DNA from: an uncultured Clostridia bacterium
Lineage (GTDB): Bacteria > Bacillota_A > Clostridia > Christensenellales > CAG-138
Assembly: GCA_946539625.1 (NCBI GenBank)
Contig: CAMNHT010000001.1
Coordinates: 1-51,688 of the forward strand
Length of the DNA stretch: 51,688 bases
Reading direction: 5' to 3'
Part shown: positions 23,827-32,195 of the stretch, in pieces
How the letters are laid out: each line of letters starts with the position of its first letter
Numbering within the stretch: position 1 is the first letter of the stretch
Translations under genes and position numbers: made by a program
Notes under the pieces: generated by a model
What the model was told of the DNA's origin: nothing
The model's input: the letters and a program-made list of their open reading frames with translations, nothing else
Database searches by the model: none

Positions 23827-23850
23827 TTTGCCGGAGACGTCTTCGGCAAA
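23827..23850 (+). other. Long stem-loop between asp23 and amaP
   Basis: TTTGCCGGAG-ACGT-CTTCGGCAAA forms a 10-bp stem (one G-U) with no T tract. It starts 5 bp after the asp23 stop and may stabilise or punctuate the mRNA between asp23 and the rest of the operon. Confidence 0.6.
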
Positions 23851-23885
23851 GCTTTACGGACAAGCATGATGAAGGGAAACATTTC

Positions 23886-24431
23886 ATGAAACGAGCGGTC
23901 TGGATCCTTTCCGGAGTTTTGGCATGTGCTGCGGTCCTGTTCGGTATTGTTCTGCTTTTGACGGCGATCGGATGGCCGATCACGGCGGAAAGATTGCAGA
24001 CGCTGATCGCAAAGTGCAGGCAAATGCCCGCGTTGCTGCTGCTCGTGTTCATCGCGTTCGTCTGCATAGCGATCGGTATCATCATATTGTACGGAATGAT
24101 CGGGAACCGTTTGAACCGCAGGACGTCAGCCCTGCTGGAAAAGAATGCGCTCGGGGAAACGGCAGTGTCTTTTACGGCACTTTCGCAGATCGTCGAACGT
24201 ACGCTGAAAAACAGACCGGACGTAAAAAGCTTCAAAACAAAAGTGTATGCGATCGGCAGCAGCATTCGCATCGAGGTGCGCGCAGTCACTTTCCCGACGG
24301 TTTCGCTGCTGGAGCTTACGCATTCGCTGCAGGAAGAGATTCATGCGGCGATCGCCGCACTCTGCGGAGTACCGATCGGAAGCATTGACGTCACGGTCGA
24401 CCAGGCGGAGCTTCCGCCGAAAAGAACTTGA
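23886..24431 (+). CDS. amaP: Alkaline shock protein AmaP-like Asp23 membrane anchor
   Basis: AmaP anchors Asp23 to the membrane. The 181-aa protein has two membrane helices (about 5-27 and 50-72, LLLVFIAFVCIAIGIIILYG) followed by a cytoplasmic alpha/beta domain (KTKVYAIGSSIRIEVRAVTF). The ATG follows AAGGGA at a somewhat long spacing. The gene order asp23-amaP-DUF2273 is the usual one. Confidence 0.85.
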   Translation: MKRAVWILSGVLACAAVLFGIVLLLTAIGWPITAERLQTLIAKCRQMPALLLLVFIAFVCIAIGIIILYGMIGNRLNRRTSALLEKNALGETAVSFTALSQIVERTLKNRPDVKSFKTKVYAIGSSIRIEVRAVTFPTVSLLELTHSLQEEIHAAIAALCGVPIGSIDVTVDQAELPPKRT

Positions 24432-24458
24432 TCGAACAGGACGGAGGTTGGATCAGAC

Positions 24459-24671
24459 ATGAAAGAGTTTTTGCAAGATCATAAATGGGCGGTGATCCTC
24501 AGCATCCTTGCCCTCATCATCGTTTTATTGATCTACCTGATCGGCTGGTGGACGCTGCTCGTCGGGATATTGATCGCCGCGGCGATCTTCTTCGGCCGCA
24601 TGATCGACAACGGCGGCTTTGACGCGGTCAAAGACTTCTTCCGCAATCTGTTCAGAGGGAAACGCGCATGA
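24459..24671 (+). CDS. DUF2273 small membrane protein
   Basis: A 70-aa protein with two membrane segments (WAVILSILALIIVLLIYLIG and LLVGILIAAAIFFG) and a C-terminal amphipathic basic tail (VKDFFRNLFRGKRA). DUF2273 proteins are routinely found beside asp23 and amaP. GGAGGTTGG precedes the ATG. The stop overlaps nusB (ATGA). Confidence 0.88.
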   Translation: MKEFLQDHKWAVILSILALIIVLLIYLIGWWTLLVGILIAAAIFFGRMIDNGGFDAVKDFFRNLFRGKRA

Positions 24672-25066
24672 ACCATACGCTATCAAGAGAAATCGCAATG
24701 AAGCGTCTTTATGCCGAAACAGTCGGCGGTATCGACTCGATCGAGGACGCGCTTGAACAATCCGAACGCAGCGCGCTTTCGGAGGAGGATGCTCTGTTCT
24801 CGGATCGGCTGTATGAGGGCGTCCATGCACATATGGACGAGATCGACACGGAGATCGGACAGCATGCAGCTGACTGGTCGATCGGACGGATCGCAAAGGT
24901 CGATCTTTCGATTCTTCGGATTGCCGTCTATGAGATCCTGTATGAACGATCCATCCCGGTCGGCGCAACCGTCAACGAAGCGGTCGAGCTTGCAAAGGAA
25001 TTCGGCGGAGAAAAGTCCGCAGGTTTCATCAACGGCGTTTTAGGCGCAGTGATCAAGGCGCATTGA
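24668..25066 (+). CDS. nusB: Transcription antitermination factor NusB
   Basis: NusB binds boxA RNA with NusE (S10) in rRNA antitermination. The 132-aa all-helical protein has the typical start SREIAMKRLYAE and the C-terminal signatures AKVDLSILRIAVYEILYE and INGVLGAVI. The ATG overlaps the DUF2273 stop. The location between the asp23 genes and xseA is common in Clostridia. Confidence 0.94.
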   Translation: MNHTLSREIAMKRLYAETVGGIDSIEDALEQSERSALSEEDALFSDRLYEGVHAHMDEIDTEIGQHAADWSIGRIAKVDLSILRIAVYEILYERSIPVGATVNEAVELAKEFGGEKSAGFINGVLGAVIKAH

Positions 25067-25068
25067 AT

Positions 25069-26022
25069 ATGTGCGGACCGCTGAGCATCGGAATCGACAC
25101 GAGCTGTTACACCACCTCGGTCGCCTGCACGGATGGAAAGAGCATCGTCTTTTCAAAAGGGACGATGCTTTCCGTAGCTTTTGGAGATCGCGGGCTCAGA
25201 CAATCCGACGGATTGTTTCAGCACGTCCGGCAGCTGCCGCCGATGCTGACCGAGCTGCTTTCTTCGATCGACAGGGACCGCGTTTGCTGCGTCTCTGTCA
25301 GCGCGGCGCCGACAGCAAAGCAGAACAGCTATATGCCGGTGTTTTTAGCGGGTCTCGGACAGGCGGAGACGACTGCGGCGGCGCTCGGCGTACCGCTTAT
25401 CAGGGCGGATCATCAAAGCGGACATATCCGCGCCGCCTTATACGGAAACGAAGGCTTATTGGAACGCGAACGGTTCTTTGCCGTTCATATCAGCGGCGGA
25501 ACGACCGATTTGCTGCTGGTCGAGCCGCACCGCGATGCACCGTACCGGATCGAAACGGTCGGCTGCTCGAACGATCTGCACGCGGGACAGTTTGTCGATC
25601 GCGTCGGCGTTGCTTTGGGGTTGCCGTTTCCCGCGGGAAAGCACCTTGAAGCGCTTGCAAAGAAGGCGGAGCAGAAAACCGTCAAGCTGGCGAGTGCGGT
25701 GAAAGGGACGGAATGTTCCTTTTCCGGTGCGGAATCCGCTGCACAAAGGCTTCTGAAAACCGTTCCGGACGCGGAGCTTGCTTACGGTGTGTATGACTGC
25801 CTTGCGCGGACGCTTACAAAGCTGTTTGATCATGCCGTGCAAACGTACGGCAAGCTGCCGTTCCTGATATGCGGCGGCGTCGCATCGTCCGGGCTGCTTC
25901 GTACGATGCTGAAAAAACGGTTTTCCGGAGAACTGTTCTTCGGGAAACCGGAACTGTCCTCCGATAACGCGGTCGGCATCGCGTTGATCGGAGCGGATCG
26001 GAGCGCGGCATGGAACAGGTAA
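25069..26022 (+). CDS. TsaD/Kae1-like paralog (ASKHA glycoprotease-like protein)
   Basis: The fold is that of TsaD, which makes the tRNA t6A modification, but the context between nusB and xseA is that of the second, uncharacterised TsaD-like protein of Clostridia. The 317-aa sequence keeps the ASKHA nucleotide-binding pattern: SIGIDTSCYTTSVAC at the start, HISGGTTDLLL, and CGGVASSGLLR. The metal-binding HxxxH is ADHQSGHI. It differs from true TsaD in the usual GHNHxxGH region, so a canonical tsaD should exist elsewhere. The ATG at 25069 lies just after the nusB stop; the 3' end overlaps xseA by 13 bp. Confidence 0.8.
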   Translation: MCGPLSIGIDTSCYTTSVACTDGKSIVFSKGTMLSVAFGDRGLRQSDGLFQHVRQLPPMLTELLSSIDRDRVCCVSVSAAPTAKQNSYMPVFLAGLGQAETTAAALGVPLIRADHQSGHIRAALYGNEGLLERERFFAVHISGGTTDLLLVEPHRDAPYRIETVGCSNDLHAGQFVDRVGVALGLPFPAGKHLEALAKKAEQKTVKLASAVKGTECSFSGAESAAQRLLKTVPDAELAYGVYDCLARTLTKLFDHAVQTYGKLPFLICGGVASSGLLRTMLKKRFSGELFFGKPELSSDNAVGIALIGADRSAAWNR

Positions 26023-27221
26023 AACCCGTTTTTACGGTACATGAATTAACCGAATATGTGGACCTGATGCTCGGCTTTGATCCGAATCTCAAGGAACTTG
26101 CGGTGGAAGGCGAGCTGCAGGGCGTGAAACGCCACCCTTCCGGACACCTGTATTTCACGCTCAAGGACGAGCTCGCCTCGGTCAACTGCGTAATGTTCCG
26201 GCAAAATGTATCGGGGCTTCGGTTCATTCCAAAGGACGGACAGCGCGTTCGTCTTACGGGACGCGCGACGCTTTATCAGAAGGACGGCCGTTTTCAACTG
26301 ATGGCGACCGGGCTTGTCGCAAAGGGCGACGGCATGCTGTATGCGGCATTTGCCGCATACAAAGAAAAACTGAAAGCGCTCGGCTGGTTCGAAGTATCCG
26401 AAAAGAAGCCGATCCCGTTCCTGCCGCGCGCGGTCGGACTTGTGACCAGCGCAAGCGGCGCGGCGCGGCATGACGTTGAGACCGTGATCGCTCGCAGATT
26501 TCCGTCGATGCCGCTCATCCTGTATCCCGCAGCGGTGCAGGGGACCGGCGCGGCGCAGGAGATTGCCGAAGCGATCCGCCTTGCGGACGCGGAAAACCGC
26601 TGTGACGTACTGATCGTCGGCCGAGGCGGAGGAAGCATGGAGGACCTTTGGCCGTTTAACGAACCGCCGGTCGCGGAAGCGATCCATGCCTGCTCAATAC
26701 CGGTCATTTCGGCGGTCGGTCACGAAACGGATTTTTCGATCAGCGATTATGTGGCGGATCTGCGGGCGCCTACACCCTCGGCGGCTGCGGAGCTTGCCGT
26801 TCCGGAGCTGTCTGCGCTGTATTCCGCGCTTTCTGCTCTGGGCAGACGCTTACAGAATGCGCTGCAGAACGGCGTCCGGGCAAAGCACGATCGTATGAAA
26901 CTGTTGTGGGGCGACGCCGTGCACATGCGCTTGAACCGTGTTCTGGAACAAAAGCGGCAGGCGACAGAGGAGACGCATACGGCAATTGCACAGCAATGCA
27001 CACATATATTGGAACAATGCAGGAATCGGCTGGACCGCGAAAAAGAACGTCTGTTTGCCTATGATCCGCAGCGTACGCTGGAACGCGGCTTTACGCTCAT
27101 AACGGGAGGAGACGGAACAATTGTCACAAAGCCGCACCAGGTCGAAACGGGCGATGCGGTATCCATTCGATTTGCGGACGGCACCGTACAGGCAGAGATC
27201 ACGGGAAAGGAATCCAAATGA
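26010..27221 (+). CDS. xseA: Exodeoxyribonuclease VII large subunit
   Basis: XseA degrades single-stranded DNA to oligonucleotides together with XseB. The 403-aa protein has an N-terminal OB fold (about 8-105; VEGELQGVKRHPSGHLYFTL) and the catalytic domain with LVTSASGAARHD, VGRGGGSMEDLWPFNEPPVA and SAVGHETDFSISDYVADLRA. A helical region leads to the C-terminal LERGFTLIT segment. The ATG lies inside the end of the TsaD-like gene, and the stop overlaps xseB (ATGA). Confidence 0.95.
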   Translation: MEQVKPVFTVHELTEYVDLMLGFDPNLKELAVEGELQGVKRHPSGHLYFTLKDELASVNCVMFRQNVSGLRFIPKDGQRVRLTGRATLYQKDGRFQLMATGLVAKGDGMLYAAFAAYKEKLKALGWFEVSEKKPIPFLPRAVGLVTSASGAARHDVETVIARRFPSMPLILYPAAVQGTGAAQEIAEAIRLADAENRCDVLIVGRGGGSMEDLWPFNEPPVAEAIHACSIPVISAVGHETDFSISDYVADLRAPTPSAAAELAVPELSALYSALSALGRRLQNALQNGVRAKHDRMKLLWGDAVHMRLNRVLEQKRQATEETHTAIAQQCTHILEQCRNRLDREKERLFAYDPQRTLERGFTLITGGDGTIVTKPHQVETGDAVSIRFADGTVQAEITGKESK

Positions 27222-27409
27222 AAGAACAAAGCTTTGAAGAAAAACAGGCAAGCCTTGAGACGATCGTTGTGCAGCTTGAAACCGGCAACGTGCCGCTTGC
27301 GGAAATGATGTCTCTGTACGAGAAGGGTGAAGCATTGTACCGCGACTGCATACAGACGCTCGATTCTTTTGAGAATCGAATGAAGGATCTCGAAAAGGAG
27401 CGTATGTGA
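27218..27409 (+). CDS. xseB: Exodeoxyribonuclease VII small subunit
   Basis: A 63-aa helical protein with the XseB signature SFEEKQASLETIVVQLETGN and MSLYEKGEALYRDC. It binds the coiled part of XseA. Start and stop overlap its neighbours xseA and ispA. Confidence 0.94.
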   Translation: MKEQSFEEKQASLETIVVQLETGNVPLAEMMSLYEKGEALYRDCIQTLDSFENRMKDLEKERM

Positions 27410-28203
27410 TGGATCGTCTTGCGCGTATCGAAAACGCTCTGCGTTCCTACATGGAGCAGGACGCTTCCGCCCCGCTGCTGAAAGAGAGCATGGCATACAG
27501 CCTTCTGGACGGAGGTAAACGCATCCGCCCGCAGCTGATGCTGCTTGTGACAGAAATGCTCGGCGGAGATGAAGAACGCGCAATGCCCTTTGCGTGCGCG
27601 CTCGAAATGATCCATGGCTATTCGCTGATCCATGACGACCTTCCCGCGATGGACAATGACACGATGCGCCGCGGCAAGCCGAGCAATCATGTGCGCTTCG
27701 GCGAAGGAAACGCAATCCTTGCAGGCGACGGACTGCTGACCAAGGCGGGGCTTGTACTGCTTTCACAGAACGGCTGTGACGATGCAAAGCGCGCAATCTT
27801 CGAAGGCGCATACGCCATGGTCAGCGGACAGAGCGACGATATCAATCTGGAAGAACGCTCGGCTGAAGCGCTCGACCGGATCCATCTGAACAAGACCGGC
27901 GCGCTGTTTCGCGCAGCCTGCGCCGCCGGAGCATACCTTTCCGATCCGGATCGGGCGGAGGCGATGCGGGACTTCGGAGACAGTCTTGGATTGCTGTTCC
28001 AGATGACCGACGATCTTCTTGACGAGGAAAAGGACCGGCAGGAAGACAAGCTGACCTACGTGACATTCTACGGCAGAGAGGAAACAAAAATACGGATCGA
28101 AGCCGAATATGATCACGCGAAAGCGATCCTTGCGCCGTATTCGGGAGAAGCGGCGGAGACGCTGCGAAAACTGATACAAACTTTACGGAGCAGAACTTAC
28201 TGA
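27409..28203 (+). CDS. ispA: Farnesyl diphosphate synthase (polyprenyl synthetase)
   Basis: This enzyme condenses isopentenyl diphosphate with dimethylallyl and geranyl diphosphate to farnesyl diphosphate. The 264-aa protein has GGKRIRPQLML, the first Asp-rich motif DDLPAMDND (about 78-86) and the second DDLLDEEKDRQEDK. The two-residue spacing PA in the first motif is typical of bacterial FPP/GGPP synthases. The ATG at 27409 shares a base with the xseB stop (TGATG) and lies 9 bases after AAGGAG; a GTG one codon earlier is possible. Confidence 0.93.
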   Translation: MDRLARIENALRSYMEQDASAPLLKESMAYSLLDGGKRIRPQLMLLVTEMLGGDEERAMPFACALEMIHGYSLIHDDLPAMDNDTMRRGKPSNHVRFGEGNAILAGDGLLTKAGLVLLSQNGCDDAKRAIFEGAYAMVSGQSDDINLEERSAEALDRIHLNKTGALFRAACAAGAYLSDPDRAEAMRDFGDSLGLLFQMTDDLLDEEKDRQEDKLTYVTFYGREETKIRIEAEYDHAKAILAPYSGEAAETLRKLIQTLRSRTY

Positions 28204-28204
28204 T

Positions 28205-30034
28205 ATGAGCTATCCGATTCTGGATACCATCAACGGAATACAAGATCTCAAAGCGCTGGACGAGAAGCAGCTTCCTGCGCTTTGTGATGAACTGCGCGCA
28301 TTTTTGGTCGAACATGTGTCCAAAACGGGTGGACATCTTGCTTCGAGCCTCGGCGCGGTCGATCTGATCGTAGCGATGCACTATGTGTTTGACAGCCCGG
28401 ACGACAAGCTTGTCTTTGACGTCGGACATCAGGCATATGCGCACAAGATCCTGACGGGCAGGAAGGACGCGTTCGATACGCTGCGGCAGGAGAACGGCAT
28501 CTCCGGTTTTCCGAAGTTTTCCGAAAGCGAGCACGACGTGTTCAATACCGGTCACGCAAGCACGGCGATTTCCGCAGCACTCGGGCTTGCCCGCGCGATG
28601 CGGCTGAACGGCGATCCGCACATGGCGGTCGCGCTTGTCGGCGACGGCGCAATGACAGGCGGTCTGTCGTTCGAAGCGCTCAACGATGCGGGACAGGACA
28701 AGCTTCCGCTTCTCATCATTCTGAATGACAACCAGATGTCGATCTCCAAAAACGTCGGCGGGCTCAAAAACTCGTTGACCTCGATGCGTACCAACCGCAC
28801 CTATAACGCGTTTAAGCGCTCGCTGACCGGCGTACTCGAAACGAGTCGCTTCGGAAAGTATCTGAGCCGCCATATGGAGCATTTCAAAAACCGCGCAAAA
28901 CGGTTTCTTGCGCCGAATCTTCCGTTCGAGGAGTTCGGAATCCTGTATCTCGGTCCGATCGACGGGCATGACGTACGCAAAGTCGTCAAATATCTGCGAC
29001 GCTGCAGGGAACTGAAAAAGCCGATGATCCTGCATGCGATCACCACGAAGGGAAAGGGATATCCGTTTGCTGTCGAGAATCCCGAGAAGTTTCACGGCGT
29101 CGCGCCGTTCGAGGTCATGACCGGCAAGGTCAATGCGGAACGGCAGAAGACTTGCTCCGAGATCTTCGGAGAAACGATGCTGCGTCTTGCGAAGGACAAC
29201 GAAAAACTGATTGCGATCACAGCCGCCATGCCGAGCGGAACGGGGCTTACGAAGTTTGCCGAAACGTATCCGAACCGGTTCTTTGACGTCGGCATCGCGG
29301 AAGCGCATGCCGTTACGATGGCGGCAGGGCTTGCGCGGGGAGGAATGCGTCCGGTCGTCGCGCTGTATTCGTCGTTTTTACAGCGCGGTTTCGATTCTCT
29401 GCTGCACGACGTCTGCCTTCAGAATCTGCCGGTCGTGATCGCGGTCGATCGCGCGGGGCTCGTCGGGTCCGACGGCGAGACGCACCAGGGCATTTTCGAT
29501 CCCGCTTTCCTCTCCGTCATGCCGAATCTTGCCGTATATTCGCCGTCCTCGCAGAGCGAAATGGTCGCTATGCTTGAGATGGCTTTGTCCCGAAAGGAGC
29601 CGAGCGTCGTCCGGTATCCGCGCGGCACGCTTCCGGACGTCCCGATGAAAACCGATCCGGTTTTCGGACAATGGGAGATCGTCGAGCCGATGCAGAAGAC
29701 GGTGATCGTTGCGCACGGCACGCTGCTTCCGCTTGCGCATTGGATCGCAAAGAAGAACGGAACGGGACTTGTCAACGCAAGGTTCTTACAGCCGGTGGAT
29801 CCTGAAATGGTACGTTATTTCCGGGAAAACGAAACCCGGCTGCTGGTTCTGGAAGAAAACACCGTGTCGCTAGGCGCAAAGCTTGCGCTTGCCGCCAATC
29901 CGTGCCGCGTGCGTTCGATCGCGCTGCCGACTGAGCCTATTCCGCATGCGTCCGTTACGCGTCAGCGCGAATGGTACGGGCTTACGGAGGAATCTGTTAC
30001 AGAAGCGCTGAAGACACTGATGGAGGAAGCATGA
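28205..30034 (+). CDS. dxs: 1-deoxy-D-xylulose-5-phosphate synthase
   Basis: Dxs makes DXP from pyruvate and glyceraldehyde 3-phosphate, the first step of the MEP isoprenoid pathway, using thiamine diphosphate. The 609-aa protein is full length. It has SLGAVDLIVAMHYVFDSP, DVGHQAYAHKILTGR, GHASTAISAALG, the TPP motif GDGAMTGGLSFEALNDAG (about 145-162), and in the second half FDVGIAEAHAVTMAAGLA and DRAGLVGSDGETHQG. It starts one base after the ispA stop region and its stop overlaps tlyA. ispA and dxs together supply prenyl precursors. Confidence 0.96.
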   Translation: MSYPILDTINGIQDLKALDEKQLPALCDELRAFLVEHVSKTGGHLASSLGAVDLIVAMHYVFDSPDDKLVFDVGHQAYAHKILTGRKDAFDTLRQENGISGFPKFSESEHDVFNTGHASTAISAALGLARAMRLNGDPHMAVALVGDGAMTGGLSFEALNDAGQDKLPLLIILNDNQMSISKNVGGLKNSLTSMRTNRTYNAFKRSLTGVLETSRFGKYLSRHMEHFKNRAKRFLAPNLPFEEFGILYLGPIDGHDVRKVVKYLRRCRELKKPMILHAITTKGKGYPFAVENPEKFHGVAPFEVMTGKVNAERQKTCSEIFGETMLRLAKDNEKLIAITAAMPSGTGLTKFAETYPNRFFDVGIAEAHAVTMAAGLARGGMRPVVALYSSFLQRGFDSLLHDVCLQNLPVVIAVDRAGLVGSDGETHQGIFDPAFLSVMPNLAVYSPSSQSEMVAMLEMALSRKEPSVVRYPRGTLPDVPMKTDPVFGQWEIVEPMQKTVIVAHGTLLPLAHWIAKKNGTGLVNARFLQPVDPEMVRYFRENETRLLVLEENTVSLGAKLALAANPCRVRSIALPTEPIPHASVTRQREWYGLTEESVTEALKTLMEEA

Positions 30035-30852
30035 CAAAGGTACGTCTTGATGTGGAAATGGTTTCAAGAGGATTGTGCCCTTCGCGTGAAAAGGCGCGGG
30101 CATTGATTCTTGCGGGCGAAGTGCGCGTGAACGGCGTACGCGCCGAAAAGGCGGGGCAGGAGATCGCTGCCGATGCGGAGGTCACGGTGGTCGAGGACGC
30201 GATCCCGTTCGTCAGCCGCGGCGGACTGAAGCTCGACAAAGCCGTGAAAACGTTTCCGATCGACCTTCACGATCGTGTCTGCGCCGATATCGGCGCATCT
30301 ACCGGCGGGTTTACGGACGTGATGCTGCAAAACGGAGCCCGGCACGTGTATTCCATCGACGTGGGTTACGGGCAGCTGGACTGGTCGTTGAGAAACGATC
30401 CGCGCGTTACGGTCATGGAGCGGACCAATGCGCGGTTTATGACGCCGGATTGGTTTTCTGAGCCCGTCACCTTTGCGTCCATTGACGTTTCCTTTATCTC
30501 CTTAAAGCTCATTCTTCCGCCCTTGTTTCAAAGCATGGCGGAGGAAGGCGAGGTTGTCGCGCTGATCAAACCGCAATTCGAAGCGGGCCGTTCGGAAATC
30601 GGAAAGAACGGCGTCGTCCGTGACGCTTCCGTGCATGAACGCGTCATTTCCGAGATGCTGACCTTTGCGGATCAGATCGGATTCGAAATATCGGGACTCT
30701 CCTTTTCGCCGATTACGGGTCCGAAGGGCAATATCGAATTCCTTTTATACATGCGAAAGAGCGGTACCAAAAACGACGCATCTTTGCATAAAATCTCGGA
30801 AACAATTCCTGAAATTGTCAAAAATGCCCATTTACTGGGCAAAAATCGTTAA
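30031..30852 (+). CDS. tlyA: TlyA family rRNA 2'-O-methyltransferase / hemolysin-like
   Basis: TlyA proteins methylate 16S and/or 23S rRNA ribose; the hemolysin name is historical. The 273-aa protein has an N-terminal S4 RNA-binding domain (1-65; SRGLCPSREKARALILAGEV) and an FtsJ-like Rossmann methyltransferase with the SAM motif DIGASTGGFTD (about 87-97). DVGYGQLDWSLRND and LIKPQFEAGR follow. The ATG overlaps the dxs stop (ATGA). It is the last gene before a new promoter. Confidence 0.93.
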   Translation: MTKVRLDVEMVSRGLCPSREKARALILAGEVRVNGVRAEKAGQEIAADAEVTVVEDAIPFVSRGGLKLDKAVKTFPIDLHDRVCADIGASTGGFTDVMLQNGARHVYSIDVGYGQLDWSLRNDPRVTVMERTNARFMTPDWFSEPVTFASIDVSFISLKLILPPLFQSMAEEGEVVALIKPQFEAGRSEIGKNGVVRDASVHERVISEMLTFADQIGFEISGLSFSPITGPKGNIEFLLYMRKSGTKNDASLHKISETIPEIVKNAHLLGKNR

Positions 30853-30870
30853 AGTTTATTCATAATTTTC

Positions 30871-30899
30871 TTGCCATTTTCAAGATTCAATTGTATAAT
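30871..30899 (+). promoter_or_regulatory. Sigma-A promoter of nadK-argR-recN
   Basis: TTGCCA, a 17-bp spacer and TATAAT, 33 bp before the nadK ATG. Confidence 0.82.
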
Positions 30900-30932
30900 T
30901 ACCTCGTAATATTCACAAGTGGAGGTTGCGTT

Positions 30933-31718
30933 ATGCACCTTATTTTTGCGGTGCATACCGGAAAAGCATCGCTTGCATCCGCCTGCCGCAGATTGATGGA
31001 TGCTGCCAAAGCGGACGGCTTCTCCTGCTCGCTTCTTCACGAGGAGGGGATATCCGCTTCGGGAAACGAGACGGCGATCGTTGCCGTCGGCGGCGACGGG
31101 AACTTCATCCGGACGGCGCAGATCGCCTGCCGCAACGGTATTCCGCTGTTCGGCGTGAATTGCGGACGGGTCGGGTTTCTGACCGAGTGGACGGAAGAAA
31201 GCTTTGCGGAAGCGCTTCAAATGCTGAAGGACGGCGCATATACGGTCCGCGAACGCGCAATGCTCGCGGTCAACGTAAACGGTGAGCACCTTCACGACTG
31301 CTTCAATGATCTTCTGATCTACAAGCATTCGTTCTCGGGCGTTATGAAGCTCTCGCTTGAGATCAACGGACAGGCCGCAGGGGATTTGTTCGGGGACGGT
31401 CTGATCGTCGCGACTTCGATCGGCGCAACAGGCTACTCGCTGTCCGCGGGCGGACCGATCGTTGCGGACGGACTTGAAACAATGATCGTCACGCCGATTT
31501 GCGCGCATACGCTGCATTTTCGTCCGATGGTCTGCACAATGGAATCGAACGTCGAAGTCACGATGGACGGAAAAGGGGTCCTGGCGGCTGACGGAGACAG
31601 GTTCCGAACCGTAACAAGAAACGATCGCATCACGGTCACGCGATCGACACTGGTCACGAAACTGATGACGTTCCGGGACCGCAATTTGTTCCGACTGATA
31701 TCGGAAAAACTGAATTGA
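30933..31718 (+). CDS. nadK: NAD kinase
   Basis: NadK phosphorylates NAD+ to NADP+. The 261-aa protein has the GGDG motif (VAVGGDGNFIR, about 49-59), the NE/D-type motif FNDLLIYKHS, and the glycine-rich GATGYSLSAGGPIV with PICAHTLHFRP. GGAGG lies 7 bases before the ATG. The upstream in-frame start would lie within the promoter and is rejected. Confidence 0.94.
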   Translation: MHLIFAVHTGKASLASACRRLMDAAKADGFSCSLLHEEGISASGNETAIVAVGGDGNFIRTAQIACRNGIPLFGVNCGRVGFLTEWTEESFAEALQMLKDGAYTVRERAMLAVNVNGEHLHDCFNDLLIYKHSFSGVMKLSLEINGQAAGDLFGDGLIVATSIGATGYSLSAGGPIVADGLETMIVTPICAHTLHFRPMVCTMESNVEVTMDGKGVLAADGDRFRTVTRNDRITVTRSTLVTKLMTFRDRNLFRLISEKLN

Positions 31719-31734
31719 ACTGAGGTATGGAGTA

Positions 31735-32184
31735 ATGAAACCGAAAAGACACGCAATGATCCTGAAACTGATCGCAGCAGAAAACATCGAAACACAGGAG
31801 GAGCTTGCCTCACTGCTTTCCGCACAGGGCTTTAACGTGACGCAGGCTACGGTTTCGCGTGATATCAAGGAACTTCGGCTGATCAAGGTCTTGACCGGCG
31901 AGGGAAAGTATAAATATGCGACTGTGGAGAAGGCGGAGTCCGATCTGCAGGAGCGCTTTATCCGTCTGTTCGGAAACTGCGTCGTTTCCATCACGTCTGC
32001 CGGCAATCTGATCGTTATCAAAACGATGGCGGGCAGCGCTGCCGTGGCGGCGGAAGCGATTGATTCCATGAAATGGCCGGAAATCGCCGGGTCCATTGCG
32101 GGAGACAATACCGTTTTTGTCGCGGTCCGCGAAGGCAAGAGCGTAACCGACATCATCAAGAAGTTCCAGAAAATGATGAAATAA
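31735..32184 (+). CDS. argR: Arginine repressor ArgR/AhrC
   Basis: ArgR is the hexameric arginine-sensing regulator that represses biosynthesis and activates catabolism. The 149-aa protein has an N-terminal winged helix (1-65; LLSAQGFNVTQATVSRDIKE) and the C-terminal oligomerisation/arginine-binding domain with AGDNTVFV. Its position before recN is conserved across Bacillota. Confidence 0.94.
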   Translation: MKPKRHAMILKLIAAENIETQEELASLLSAQGFNVTQATVSRDIKELRLIKVLTGEGKYKYATVEKAESDLQERFIRLFGNCVVSITSAGNLIVIKTMAGSAAVAAEAIDSMKWPEIAGSIAGDNTVFVAVREGKSVTDIIKKFQKMMK

Positions 32185-32195
32185 CGGAGGGCGTT

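Noticed and set aside
27842..29308. 488-aa minus-strand ORF antisense to dxs
   Set aside because: dxs and ispA are full length and well supported; the antisense frame has no motif and no ribosome binding site.
30815..30845. Terminator-like hairpin TGCCCA-N5-TGGGCA at the end of tlyA
   Set aside because: Its T tract is on the minus strand, where no gene ends; on the plus strand it is followed by AAAAATCG.
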